Origin: Candidatus Woesearchaeota archaeon | GTDB taxonomy: Archaea > Nanobdellota > Nanobdellia > Woesearchaeales > WJKL01 | Direction: 5' to 3' | Assembly (NCBI GenBank): GCA_019322535.1 | Contig: JAHWIM010000059.1 | Coordinates: 1-21,226, forward strand | DNA length: 21,226 nt | In this document: one piece after another, positions 13,658 through 20,191 of the stretch | How the letters are laid out: each line of letters opens with the position of its first letter | Position numbering within the stretch: position 1 is the first letter of the stretch | Position numbers and translations under genes: made by a program | The notes under the pieces: generated by a model | Told to the model about the DNA's origin: nothing | Database searches by the model: none | Seen by the model: only the letters and a program-made list of their open reading frames with translations

Positions 13658-14374
13658 ATGGGAAAAAACCTAATACAACAAAAACGTGGAAAAGGAAGCA
13701 CAACATACAGAGCACCTAGTTTCAGATACCTTGGAAAAGTCAAATATCCCGCAATAACAGAAGAAACAATCGTAGGTAAAATAATGGACCTGGTTTTATG
13801 CCCTGGTCACTCAGCACCATTAGCTCAAATTAAGTTTGAAAATGGGGAAAAAACCATTATGTTAGCTCCTGAGGGAATTAAAGTAGGAGATGATGTTAAA
13901 TTTGGTCCAGGTGCTTCTGTCAAAAAAGGAAATGTACTCCAGCTTAAAGATGTCCCAGAAGGCACATCTGTTTATAATATTGAAAGTAGCCCTGGAGATG
14001 GTGGAAAATTTGTAAGGGGCTCAGGAACATTTGCAAAAATTGTAGGAAAAATAGGCAACAAAGTGGTTATAAGGCTTCCATCAAATAAACAAAAATTATT
14101 CAGAGAAGACTGCAGAGCATCAATTGGAATCATTGCAGGCGGAGGAAGACTAGATAAGCCTTTCTTAAAAGCAGGCAAAAGATATCATACAATGAAAGCA
14201 AGAAATAAGCTTTATCCAAAAGTATCAGGAGTATCAATGAATGCTGTTGATCATCCTTTTGGTGGCTCCTCTTCCCATCATAAAGGCAAACCATTACAAT
14301 CATCAAGAAATGCACCACCAGGAAGAAAAGTAGGAAAAATTGCTCCAAGAAGAACAGGAAGAACCAAGAGGTAA
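13658..14374 (+). CDS. rpl2: large-subunit ribosomal protein uL2
   Basis: uL2 is the conserved RNA-binding protein beside the peptidyl-transferase centre, needed for subunit joining. The 238-residue protein is of normal archaeal length. It has the N-terminal KRGKGSTTYRAPSFRYLGKVKYP, the beta-barrel core with GDGGKFVRGSGTFAKIV, and the C-terminal loop GVSMNAVDHPFGGSSSHH (about residues 190-207), in which the conserved His contacts the active-site region. It is followed by GRKVGKIAPRRTGRTKR. It starts 5 bases after uL23 with no strong ribosome binding site. Confidence 0.98.
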   Translation: MGKNLIQQKRGKGSTTYRAPSFRYLGKVKYPAITEETIVGKIMDLVLCPGHSAPLAQIKFENGEKTIMLAPEGIKVGDDVKFGPGASVKKGNVLQLKDVPEGTSVYNIESSPGDGGKFVRGSGTFAKIVGKIGNKVVIRLPSNKQKLFREDCRASIGIIAGGGRLDKPFLKAGKRYHTMKARNKLYPKVSGVSMNAVDHPFGGSSSHHKGKPLQSSRNAPPGRKVGKIAPRRTGRTKR

Positions 14375-14379
14375 GGAAA

Positions 14380-14763
14380 ATGGTAAAAAAAGAATTCAAG
14401 TACAGGGGAAAAACATTGGAAGAACTAAAAAATCTTTCAATAGAACAATTTGCTGAATTGATTCCTGCTAGAGCAAGAAGATCTCTAAAACGTGGTTTTA
14501 CAGAACAACAAAAAATCCTGCTTAAAAAAATAAGAAATAAAGAACAAAATATCAAAACACATTGCAGAGATATGATAATATTGCCAGAAATGATTAATAT
14601 GTCAATTAATGTTCATGATGGAAAAAATTTTATCAAACTTATGATCACAGAAGAAATGATTGGATGTAGGCTTGGAGAGTTTATTATGACAAGAAAAAAG
14701 ATTTCACATTCAGCTCCAGGTATCGGTGCTACAAGATCATCTGCGAGTCTATCAGTTAAATAA
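14380..14763 (+). CDS. rps19: small-subunit ribosomal protein uS19
   Basis: uS19 forms part of the head of the 30S subunit near the A-site finger. The 127-residue protein starts KKEFKYRGKTLEELKNLS, the archaeal/eukaryotic N-terminal extension. It has KTHCRDMIILPEMINMSINVHDGKNF (residues about 59-84) and the C-terminal signature LGEFIMTRKKISHSAPGIGATRSS. A GAGGTAAGG overlapping the uL2 stop provides a clear ribosome binding site. Length is normal for archaea. Confidence 0.98.
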   Translation: MVKKEFKYRGKTLEELKNLSIEQFAELIPARARRSLKRGFTEQQKILLKKIRNKEQNIKTHCRDMIILPEMINMSINVHDGKNFIKLMITEEMIGCRLGEFIMTRKKISHSAPGIGATRSSASLSVK

Positions 14764-14765
14764 AA

Positions 14766-15443
14766 ATGGCAAGATACAATTATGCAACAAAAGGGATTTC
14801 AGAAGAACATGCTGCTAAAGCAGTTGGCCAATCCCTGCCAATATCTAGAAAAACCTCTGTTGAGGTTTGTGCTTTCATTAGAAATAAGTCCCTTGATAGA
14901 GCTAAATCATTACTTCAATTAGTTATCAATAAAAAAATTGCAGTTCCATTTAAAAAATTCAATAAAGATGTTGGACATAGAAAAGGAAAAATTGCTGCAG
15001 GAAGATATCCAAAAAAGACTTGTGAAGAAATCCTTAAACTGCTTGAATCTGTTGAAGCCAATGCACAGTTTAAAGGACTTAACACTGCAAACCTAGTAAT
15101 TAGCAGCATAATTGCAAATGCTGCTAGCAGACCTTGGCACTATGGAAGACAACGTAGAAGAAAAATGAAAAGAACAAATGTAGAAATTGTTGTTGAAGAA
15201 AGAGCAGAGAAAAAAGAAGAGAAAGTTAAAAAGAAAGAGACCAAAAAGGAAGCAAAACCAGAAGCAACTCAGGCTGCATCAGATACTCAAACAAAGTCTG
15301 ACTCTTCGCCTAAAGTAGAGGAAAAAGCTGGTAAACTTTCGAACGAAAGTGAGAAAGGTTTGGAAAAGTCAAAGACTTTTCAAAAAGAAAAGAAAGAAGA
15401 ATTAAAATCTAAAAAAGAAACTAAAGAGGAAATAAAAAAATGA
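14766..15443 (+). CDS. rpl22: large-subunit ribosomal protein uL22 with long charged tail
   Basis: uL22 lines the peptide tunnel opposite uL4. Residues 1 to about 147 are the normal archaeal protein, with ARYNYATKGISEEHAAKA, the core GKIAAGRYPKKTCEEIL, the ANLVISSIIANAASRPWHYGRQRRRKMKRT loop and the final strand VEIVVEE. After this comes an unusual tail of about 78 residues rich in Lys and Glu with a Ser/Thr/Gln stretch (TQAASDTQTKSDSS). It makes the protein 225 residues against about 150 in most archaea. Parts of the tail recur at DNA level in the uS3 tail, and two perfect hairpins (15335-15350 and 15363-15381) lie in its coding sequence. The stop overlaps the uS3 start (ATGA). The tail is probably disordered and solvent-exposed. 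Confidence 0.97.
   Translation: MARYNYATKGISEEHAAKAVGQSLPISRKTSVEVCAFIRNKSLDRAKSLLQLVINKKIAVPFKKFNKDVGHRKGKIAAGRYPKKTCEEILKLLESVEANAQFKGLNTANLVISSIIANAASRPWHYGRQRRRKMKRTNVEIVVEERAEKKEEKVKKKETKKEAKPEATQAASDTQTKSDSSPKVEEKAGKLSNESEKGLEKSKTFQKEKKEELKSKKETKEEIKK
15231..15335 (+). repeat. direct-repeat copy A, in the rpl22 tail
   Basis: Two segments recur in the rps3 tail. Bases 15231-15267 match 16130-16166 with one mismatch in 37, encoding KKETKKEAKPEA. Bases 15318-15335 match 16190-16207 exactly over 18 bases, encoding EEKAGK. The interval between the segments is 27 bases longer in this copy. Confidence 0.85.
15335..15381 (+). repeat. two adjacent perfect inverted repeats inside rpl22
   Basis: ACTTTCG (15335-15341) pairs with CGAAAGT (15344-15350) across two bases. 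GAAAAGTC (15363-15370) pairs with GACTTTTC (15374-15381) across AAA. Both lie in the charged-tail coding region (LSNESEKGLEKSKTFQ), which has no counterpart in the otherwise related rps3 tail. Confidence 0.7.
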
Positions 15444-16273
15444 TCGAAAGACAATTTGTTAAACAAAATATGAGAGAATTCCAAATAGAAGAATTTGTAG
15501 CAAAAAGTCTTACTAATGTTGGCCATTCACATACAAAAATGGTTAGAACTCCTCTTGGAGAAAAAATCATTGTCTATGCCTCAAGGCCTGGTCTAGTAGT
15601 AGGTAGACAAGGTCAAAATATCAAAAAACTTACAGAACAGCTTAAGAAGAAATTCAAGCTTGAAAATCCTCAAATTGAAATTGCTGAAGTAGAAAATATC
15701 AATTTAGATGCAAGAATTGTTGCTGAACGTATTGCATCATCCCTTGAACGATTTGGAACAACAAAATTCAAAGGAACTGGTCACAAAATAATGAAAGAAG
15801 TTATGGGAGCTGGCGCTCTAGGAATAGAAATTTTAATTTCAGGCAAAGTTCCAAGCTCAAGAGCAAGGCGTTGGCGTTTCTATTCAGGCTATCTAAAAAA
15901 ATGTGGCGATATAGCATTAACAGGAGTAGACAAGGCTTATGCAACAGCTAACCTAAAATCAGGAATTGTTGGCATCCAAGTTAGAATTATGCCACCTCAA
16001 ACAAAATTACCTGACACTATCAAACTTATAGAAGAAGTGAAAGAAGTCATCGAAGAAGTGAAAGAAGGAGAAGAAACAAAAGAGGAGAAAGTAGAAGAAA
16101 AGAGTGAAGAGAAAACTGAAAAAGAAGAAAAGAAAGAGACCAAGAAGGAAGCAAAACCAGAAGCAATTCCTGCTATACCAGAAAAGAAAGAGGAAAAAGC
16201 TGGTAAAGAAGAAAAAACTCTAAAAGAAGAAATAAAACCTAAAAAAGAAGTAAAAAAAGAATCTGAAAAATGA
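15440..16273 (+). CDS. rps3: small-subunit ribosomal protein uS3 with long charged tail
   Basis: uS3 is at the mRNA entry tunnel of the 30S subunit and has helicase-assisting RNA contacts. It shows the N-terminal MIERQFVKQNMREFQIEEFV, a type II KH domain with GLVVGRQGQNIKKL (GxxG loop, residues 51-64), and the C-terminal domain with MKEVMGAGALGIEILISGKV, RARRWRFYSGYLKKCGD and GIVGIQVRIMPP. From about residue 198 a Lys/Glu tail of about 80 residues follows, making the protein 277 residues. Extended acidic tails on uS3 are seen in several archaea. In this genome the tail shares near-identical DNA blocks with the uL22 tail. The start overlaps the uL22 stop by 4 bases and the stop overlaps the uL29 start by 4 bases. 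Confidence 0.98.
   Translation: MIERQFVKQNMREFQIEEFVAKSLTNVGHSHTKMVRTPLGEKIIVYASRPGLVVGRQGQNIKKLTEQLKKKFKLENPQIEIAEVENINLDARIVAERIASSLERFGTTKFKGTGHKIMKEVMGAGALGIEILISGKVPSSRARRWRFYSGYLKKCGDIALTGVDKAYATANLKSGIVGIQVRIMPPQTKLPDTIKLIEEVKEVIEEVKEGEETKEEKVEEKSEEKTEKEEKKETKKEAKPEAIPAIPEKKEEKAGKEEKTLKEEIKPKKEVKKESEK
16130..16207 (+). repeat. direct-repeat copy B, in the rps3 tail
   Basis: Partner of the rpl22 repeat. Bases 16130-16166 differ from 15231-15267 at one base, and 16190-16207 are identical to 15318-15335. Both copies are in the same relative reading frame, and this copy is 27 bases (9 codons) shorter between the two segments. Confidence 0.85.
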
Positions 16274-16506
16274 AGATAAAAGACTTACGTTCAATGTCAA
16301 ATGAAGAATTAAAATCAAAACTCGTTGAGTTAAAAAAAGAACTAATCAAATCTAATGCTCAAGTTGCCACAGGAACAACTCCCAAGAGTCCTGGGCAAAT
16401 CAAACAAACAAAAAAGATGATTGCAAAAATTTTAACTTTGCAAAAAGAAAGGCCAATCTCAAAAAAAGAGGTTAAAACAAAATCTGTGAAATCAGAGGAG
16501 GGATAA
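16270..16506 (+). CDS. rpl29: large-subunit ribosomal protein uL29
   Basis: uL29 sits next to uL23 at the tunnel exit. The 78-residue product begins MKIKDLRSMSNEELKSKLVELKKELIK and has the second helix QIKQTKKMIAKILTLQKER, the two-helix hairpin of the family. A short Lys/Glu/Ser tail (about 15 residues) follows. The start overlaps the uS3 stop (ATGA). Its last codons and stop contain the strong GAGGAGGGAT ribosome binding site of the aIF1 gene. Confidence 0.97.
   Translation: MKIKDLRSMSNEELKSKLVELKKELIKSNAQVATGTTPKSPGQIKQTKKMIAKILTLQKERPISKKEVKTKSVKSEEG
16495..16503 (+). promoter_or_regulatory. strong ribosome binding site of the aIF1 gene
   Basis: AGGAGGGAT-type sequence lies 3-4 bases before the ATG at 16507, inside the end of rpl29. 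It is among the best matches to the archaeal 16S 3' end in this window and suggests that aIF1 is translated at a higher rate than its neighbours. Confidence 0.6.
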
Positions 16507-16815
16507 ATGACTGAAGTATGTCCACAATGTGGGCTCCCCAAAGAACTATGTGTTTGTGAAACAATAGCAAAAGAGACGCAAAAAATAGAAGTATACACTG
16601 AAAGAAAAAAGTTTGGAAAATTAAGCACAGTAATAAAAGGAATTGATGAAAAAGAAATAAACCTAAAAGGGCTTGCAAAAAAACTCAAGTCAGAGTTTGC
16701 TTGCGGCGGAACAGCAAAAGAAGGAAAAATTGAATTGCAAGGAGATCACAAACAAAACGTAAAAAAGATACTGGTTCAGATGGGATTTGCCCCAGAAACA
16801 ATAATTGTTCGTTAA
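16507..16815 (+). CDS. translation initiation factor aIF1 (SUI1 family) with N-terminal zinc knuckle
   Basis: aIF1 binds the 30S P-site and enforces accurate start-codon selection. The 102-residue protein has the SUI1 fold signatures: KIEVYTERKKFGKLSTVIKGID, then LKKLKSEFACGGTAKEGKIELQGDHKQNVKKIL (about residues 58-90), ending MGFAPETIIVR. The basic loop after the first strand (RKKFGK) is the part that contacts RNA. At the N-terminus, Cys5, Cys8, Cys15 and Cys17 (CPQC...CVC) form a zinc-binding knuckle typical of archaeal aIF1. Its place between uL29 and Rpp29 is conserved in Euryarchaeota and relatives. Confidence 0.96.
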   Translation: MTEVCPQCGLPKELCVCETIAKETQKIEVYTERKKFGKLSTVIKGIDEKEINLKGLAKKLKSEFACGGTAKEGKIELQGDHKQNVKKILVQMGFAPETIIVR

Positions 16816-16823
16816 AATACAAA

Positions 16824-17084
16824 ATGGATATATCCGAAATAGTGAAGCACGAATTAATAGGTATTAACATAAAAGTCATTGACTCGAAGAATAAAAGCGA
16901 TATCGGCATTGAAGGAACAATAATAGACGAAACAAAGAGTACATTGAATATAGAAACTGCATCAGGAAAGAGAAAAGTGCTTTTCAAAAGCAACATCATT
17001 ATTGAAACAGTCATCAATAACAAAAAAGTCCAAATAAAAGGCTCAGGCCTTTTAGGAAGACCTCAAGACAGAATAAAATCATAA
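16824..17084 (+). CDS. rnp1: ribonuclease P protein component 1 (Rpp29/Pop4)
   Basis: Rpp29 is a protein subunit of archaeal RNase P, which removes the 5' leader of pre-tRNAs; it pairs with Rpp21 on the specificity domain of the RNA. The 86-residue protein matches the Sm-like barrel of the family: ISEIVKHELIGINIKVIDSKNKSDIGIEGTIIDETKSTLNIE (residues 3-44), then GKRKVLFKSNIIIETV and KGSGLLGRPQDRIK at the C-terminus. The GxxGRPxDR motif is characteristic. It lies between aIF1 and uS17, its usual archaeal location. No clear ribosome binding site is visible. The RNA component is not in this window. Confidence 0.95.
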   Translation: MDISEIVKHELIGINIKVIDSKNKSDIGIEGTIIDETKSTLNIETASGKRKVLFKSNIIIETVINNKKVQIKGSGLLGRPQDRIKS

Positions 17085-17087
17085 AAA

Positions 17088-17549
17088 ATGGTAAACACAA
17101 AAAAAGCAAAAAAAGAAGTTTCATCTAGCGAAAGCTGCAAAGATAAAAACTGTCCATTCCACAGCAACCTAAGCTTAAGAGGAATGTCTTTTGTAGGAAC
17201 AGTTATTTCAACAAATATGACAAAAACAGCTATTGTTGAATGGACTAGAAGATATTTCCTTCCAAAATATGAAAGATATGAAAAAAGAAGAACAAAAGTC
17301 CATGCTCATAATCCTTCTTGTGTTGATGCTCAAGTTGGCGATCTTGTCAAAATAAAACAATGCAGACCATTGTCAAAAACAAAGAATTTTGTTATTATTG
17401 AAAAGATTGGAAAAGAAAAATTATTCAAAGAAAAATTAGAAGCCCGTGAAGAAGCAAAAGCAAAACCAGTAAAAACTGAAGAAAAGAAAGATGAAGAAAA
17501 AAAGGAAACAAAAGAACAAAAAAAAGTAGAAAAGAAAGGTGAGCAATAA
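17088..17549 (+). CDS. rps17: small-subunit ribosomal protein uS17 with charged tail
   Basis: uS17 is a primary 16S rRNA-binding protein. The archaeal N-terminal part SCKDKNCPFHSNLSLRG is followed by the OB-fold with FVGTVISTNMTKTAIVEWTRRYFLPKYERYEKRRTKVHAHNP (residues about 35-76), VGDLVKIKQCRPLSKTKNFVII and EKIG. Residues from about 113 to 153 are a Lys/Glu tail (KTEEKKDEEKKETKEQ) beyond the normal archaeal length of about 110. The last base of the stop is the first base of the uL14 start (TAATG). A GGTGAG near the end of the gene acts as the uL14 ribosome binding site. Confidence 0.97.
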   Translation: MVNTKKAKKEVSSSESCKDKNCPFHSNLSLRGMSFVGTVISTNMTKTAIVEWTRRYFLPKYERYEKRRTKVHAHNPSCVDAQVGDLVKIKQCRPLSKTKNFVIIEKIGKEKLFKEKLEAREEAKAKPVKTEEKKDEEKKETKEQKKVEKKGEQ

Positions 17550-17950
17550 TGCAGGCAGTAAAAGCAAGAATAACAAATGCATTAACCCATCGTTCAGTAA
17601 TTCCTACTTGCGATAATTCAGGAGCTAAATTGCTAAGATTAGCTACAGTAAAAACTAAGAAAACAGTTAAGGGTCGTTATCAGAGTGCAGGAGTCGGAGA
17701 TTTGATACTTGCTGCTGTAATAAGTGGAAAATCTGACATAAGGGGCCAAGTAGTATTTGCTGTAATAGTAAGACAAAAAAAAGAATATAGAAGACCAGAC
17801 GGCACAAGACTTGCTTTTGAAGACAACGCAGCAGTTGTTCTAAAAGACGACAAAGGCACGCCAAAAGGTACTCTTTTCAAAGGCCCAATTGCAAAAGAAG
17901 CGTGTGAAAGGTGGCCTGGCATCGCGAAAATGGCAAATATCATAGTATAA
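17549..17950 (+). CDS. rpl14: large-subunit ribosomal protein uL14
   Basis: uL14 lies at the subunit interface and contacts the GTPase-factor side of the ribosome. The 133-residue protein has the archaeal pattern KARITNALTHRSVIPTCDNSGAKLLRLATV, then VGDLILAAVISGKSDIRGQVVFAVIVRQKKEYRRPDGTRLAFEDNAAVVLKD and the C-terminal GPIAKEACERWPGIAKMANIIV. Length is normal. Its start is set by a GGTGAG (about 17539-17544) and the stop-start overlap with uS17. Confidence 0.98.
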   Translation: MQAVKARITNALTHRSVIPTCDNSGAKLLRLATVKTKKTVKGRYQSAGVGDLILAAVISGKSDIRGQVVFAVIVRQKKEYRRPDGTRLAFEDNAAVVLKDDKGTPKGTLFKGPIAKEACERWPGIAKMANIIV

Positions 17951-17961
17951 ATGGTGTAAAA

Positions 17962-18342
17962 ATGAAAACAAAATTTTCAAGGACGTGGAAAAGCAGCAAA
18001 CAGCCAAGAAAACAAAGAAAATACAGATATAATGCTCCTCTTAATATCAAAACAAAATTTATGGCTTCACATTTATCAAAAGAATTAAGGCAAAAATACA
18101 ACAGAAGATCACTCTCAGTTAGAAAAGGAGATAAAGTTCAGGTCATGCGCGGCCAATTTAAGAAAAAAACAGGAAAAATTGCTAGATCAGATCTCAAAAA
18201 ATCAAAAGTTTACATTGAGGGCATTGAGATAATAAAAAAAGATGGAACAAAAACACTCTATCCTATTAATCCATCAAATCTAATGATATTAGAATTAAAT
18301 CTAGACGACAAGAAAAGGATTAAAACCGTAAAGAGGAAGTGA
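17962..18342 (+). CDS. rpl24: large-subunit ribosomal protein uL24
   Basis: uL24 is an assembly-initiator protein of the 50S subunit near the tunnel exit. From the ATG at 17962 the product is 126 residues. It begins MKTKFSRTWKSSKQPRKQRK, the archaeal/eukaryotic start, and has the KOW motif KGDKVQVMRGQFKKKTGKIARSDLKKSKVYIEGI. The frame stays open upstream into uL14, but the earlier start codons would add residues unrelated to the family. The GGTG at 17953-17956 is well placed for 17962. The uL24 stop is part of AAGTGAT, the ribosome binding site of the next gene. Confidence 0.96.
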   Translation: MKTKFSRTWKSSKQPRKQRKYRYNAPLNIKTKFMASHLSKELRQKYNRRSLSVRKGDKVQVMRGQFKKKTGKIARSDLKKSKVYIEGIEIIKKDGTKTLYPINPSNLMILELNLDDKKRIKTVKRK

Positions 18343-18346
18343 TAAA

Positions 18347-19051
18347 ATGGGAAATATTGGTGAAAAACATTTATCAAGGCTTGCTATGCCTAAAACGTGG
18401 AAAATTAAAAAGAAAGGAATTAAATGGGTGACAAAACCTCTCGCAGGTTCCCACTCAACTGAATTAGGCATGCCTCTAAACCTTATTTTGAAAGATATTC
18501 TAGGATATGCTAAAACAAACAAAGAGGCAAAAAATATCTTAAACCATCAGGAAATATTAGTTGATGGTAAAAGAAGAAAAGATCCTAGATTTATTGTGGG
18601 TTTGATGGACGTTCTTTCAATACCAAAAATAAAAAATAGTTTTAGGATGCTTCTTGACCAAAACGGATATCTCTATCTAAAAAAATTAGACGAAAAAGAA
18701 GCTCCAATCAAACCAAGCAAAATAGTTGGGAAAAAACCAATAAAAAAGAAAATTCAATTAAATCTTTTTGATGGTAAAAATATCCTAATAGATAAAGATA
18801 ATTACAAAGTAGGGGACTCTGTTTTAATTGAACTGCCATCTCAAAAGATAATTGATCGCTTAAAGCTTGAAAAAAACTGCTCAATATATCTGACAGCAGG
18901 AAAATATGTTGGGTCAGTAGGAATTCTACAAGAAATCCAGCAAGATAAAATCATATACAAGACAGAAGGCAAAGAGCACATTACTCTAAAAAAATATGCT
19001 TTTGTTGTAGGTAAAGAAAAACCAGTTATTGATCTAGAGGCTAAGAAATGA
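18347..19051 (+). CDS. rps4e: small-subunit ribosomal protein eS4
   Basis: eS4 is found in archaea and eukaryotes only. The 234-residue protein has the N-terminal GEKHLSRLAMPKTWKIKKKGIKWV, the S4 RNA-binding domain (PLNLILKDILGYAKTNKEAKNIL, VDGKRRKDPRFIVGLMDVL), the conserved central part (SFRMLLDQNGYLYL) and a C-terminal KOW-like barrel (GKYVGSVGILQEI). Length is typical. AAGTGAT overlapping the uL24 stop gives the ribosome binding site. The stop overlaps the uL5 start in ATGA form. Confidence 0.97.
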   Translation: MGNIGEKHLSRLAMPKTWKIKKKGIKWVTKPLAGSHSTELGMPLNLILKDILGYAKTNKEAKNILNHQEILVDGKRRKDPRFIVGLMDVLSIPKIKNSFRMLLDQNGYLYLKKLDEKEAPIKPSKIVGKKPIKKKIQLNLFDGKNILIDKDNYKVGDSVLIELPSQKIIDRLKLEKNCSIYLTAGKYVGSVGILQEIQQDKIIYKTEGKEHITLKKYAFVVGKEKPVIDLEAKK

Positions 19052-19563
19052 ATCCAATGAGAAATATCAAAATAGAGAAATTAACTTTAAACATTGGTAC
19101 TGGTAAAGATCAGGCTAAACTAGAGAAAGGAATGAAGCTGATCAAAAATATAGCTAGTATAGCTCCTGTTAAAACAATTACAAAAAAAAGAATTCCAAAT
19201 TGGGGGATTAGACCAGGATTGCCTGTTGGTTGTAAATTAACATTAAGAAAAGATAAAGCACTTGCCTTAATCCCAAAACTACTTGCTGCAAGAGATAACA
19301 AGCTCGAACCAGCTCAATTTGACGAAAACGGAAGCATTGCTTTTGGCATACCTGAATATATTGACATTCCTGAAACAAAATATGATCCAGAAATAGGTAT
19401 GATGGGTTTAGAGATATGCATAACATTAGAAAGGAAGGGATTTAGAATTAAAAAAAGAAAAATTAAGAAACAAAAAATTTCAAAAAGACATGCAATCTCA
19501 AAACAAGAGGCCATGGACTTTATTAAAAACAAATTTAAGATTGAAATAGGTGAATCAGAATGA
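19048..19563 (+). CDS. rpl5: large-subunit ribosomal protein uL5
   Basis: uL5 anchors 5S rRNA and contacts the P-site tRNA. The 171-residue protein shows KIEKLTLNIGTGKDQAKLEKG, PVKTITKKRIPNWGIRPGLPVGCKLTLR, the core FGIPEYIDIPETKYDPEIGMMGLEICITLERKGFRIKKRK (residues about 107-146), and ends with an archaeal helix. I place the start at the ATGA overlap with eS4; a second ATG four codons on is possible. The stop again overlaps the next start by 4 bases. Confidence 0.97.
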   Translation: MNPMRNIKIEKLTLNIGTGKDQAKLEKGMKLIKNIASIAPVKTITKKRIPNWGIRPGLPVGCKLTLRKDKALALIPKLLAARDNKLEPAQFDENGSIAFGIPEYIDIPETKYDPEIGMMGLEICITLERKGFRIKKRKIKKQKISKRHAISKQEAMDFIKNKFKIEIGESE

Positions 19564-19790
19564 CTGCTAGTGATTATAAAAAAGTATTCAAACAATTGAA
19601 AGCAAAACCAGCCAAGTTAAAGAAATATATGAAGCATAATGCTCCGAAAAAAAGAACATGTGGCAAACATCTAAAGAAGTGTAGAAGATGTGGCAGAATA
19701 GGTGGCCATATTGGGAAATATGGTCTAAATCTCTGCAGACAATGTTTCAGAGAAGTTGCTACAAAAATTGGATTTAAAAAATATAGTTGA
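19560..19790 (+). CDS. rps14: small-subunit ribosomal protein uS14, zinc form, with N-terminal extension
   Basis: uS14 belongs to the 30S head. Zinc is bound by two CxxC motifs, Cys41/Cys44 (CRRC) and Cys59/Cys62 (CRQC), 14 residues apart; KYGLNLCRQCFREVATKIGFKKYS is the conserved end. The usual archaeal protein is about 50-56 residues and would begin at Met24 (MKHNAPKKRTCGKH). The ATGA overlap with uL5 points to the upstream ATG, giving 76 residues with a basic helical extension (SDYKKVFKQLKAKPAKLKKY). I prefer the longer form because of the coupling; the shorter one cannot be excluded. Confidence 0.95.
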   Translation: MTASDYKKVFKQLKAKPAKLKKYMKHNAPKKRTCGKHLKKCRRCGRIGGHIGKYGLNLCRQCFREVATKIGFKKYS

Positions 19791-19799
19791 GGTTCAAAA

Positions 19800-20189
19800 A
19801 TGTTAAATGACCCATTAGCAAACACATTATCCAAAATAATAAACGCAGAAAACCTAGGTAGAAGCACTTGTTTAATCAAACCTATATCAACAGTTATCAA
19901 AAATGTGCTTAAAATAATGCAACTAAATCATTATATTGGAGAATATAAGGATATTGAAGATGGAAGAGGTAATTATATAAAAGTAAATCTGCTAGGAAAG
20001 ATAAACAAATGTGGGGCAATTAAGCCGCGTTATTCTGTTAAACAAGACGAATTTGAAAAATTTGAGAAGAGATACTTGTTAGCAAAGGATTTTGGAATCT
20101 TAATAGTATCCACACCATTAGGAATAATGACTCATGCTGAAGCAAAGCAAAAAAAGACAGGAGGCAGGCTATTAGCATATTGTTATTAA
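19800..20189 (+). CDS. rps8: small-subunit ribosomal protein uS8
   Basis: uS8 is a primary binder of the 16S central domain; in bacteria it also represses its own operon by binding a leader-like site near the uL5 gene. The 129-residue protein has DPLANTLSKIINAENLGR, the core HYIGEYKDIEDGRGNYIKVNLLGKINKCGAIKPRY and the C-terminal DFGILIVSTPLGIMTHAEAKQKKTGGRLLAYCY with the STxxG(I)xxHxxA signature. A GAGGTT five bases before the ATG is a clear ribosome binding site. Length is normal. Confidence 0.98.
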   Translation: MLNDPLANTLSKIINAENLGRSTCLIKPISTVIKNVLKIMQLNHYIGEYKDIEDGRGNYIKVNLLGKINKCGAIKPRYSVKQDEFEKFEKRYLLAKDFGILIVSTPLGIMTHAEAKQKKTGGRLLAYCY

Positions 20190-20191
20190 AA

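Noticed and set aside
14130..14555. 141-residue minus-strand open frame across rpl2 and rps19
   Set aside because: The hydrophobic Phe/Leu-rich product mirrors Lys/Glu codons of the ribosomal genes; no start signal or domain is visible. Similar frames opposite rpl4, rpl29, rpl14 and rps14 were dropped for the same reason.
16270..17084. aIF1 and Rpp29 inside the ribosomal operon as a possible novel arrangement
   Set aside because: This position between uL29 and uS17 is a known conserved archaeal order.
17951..17959. ATG-GTG-TAA mini-frame between uL14 and uL24
   Set aside because: A two-codon frame is more simply read as the GGTG ribosome binding site of uL24.
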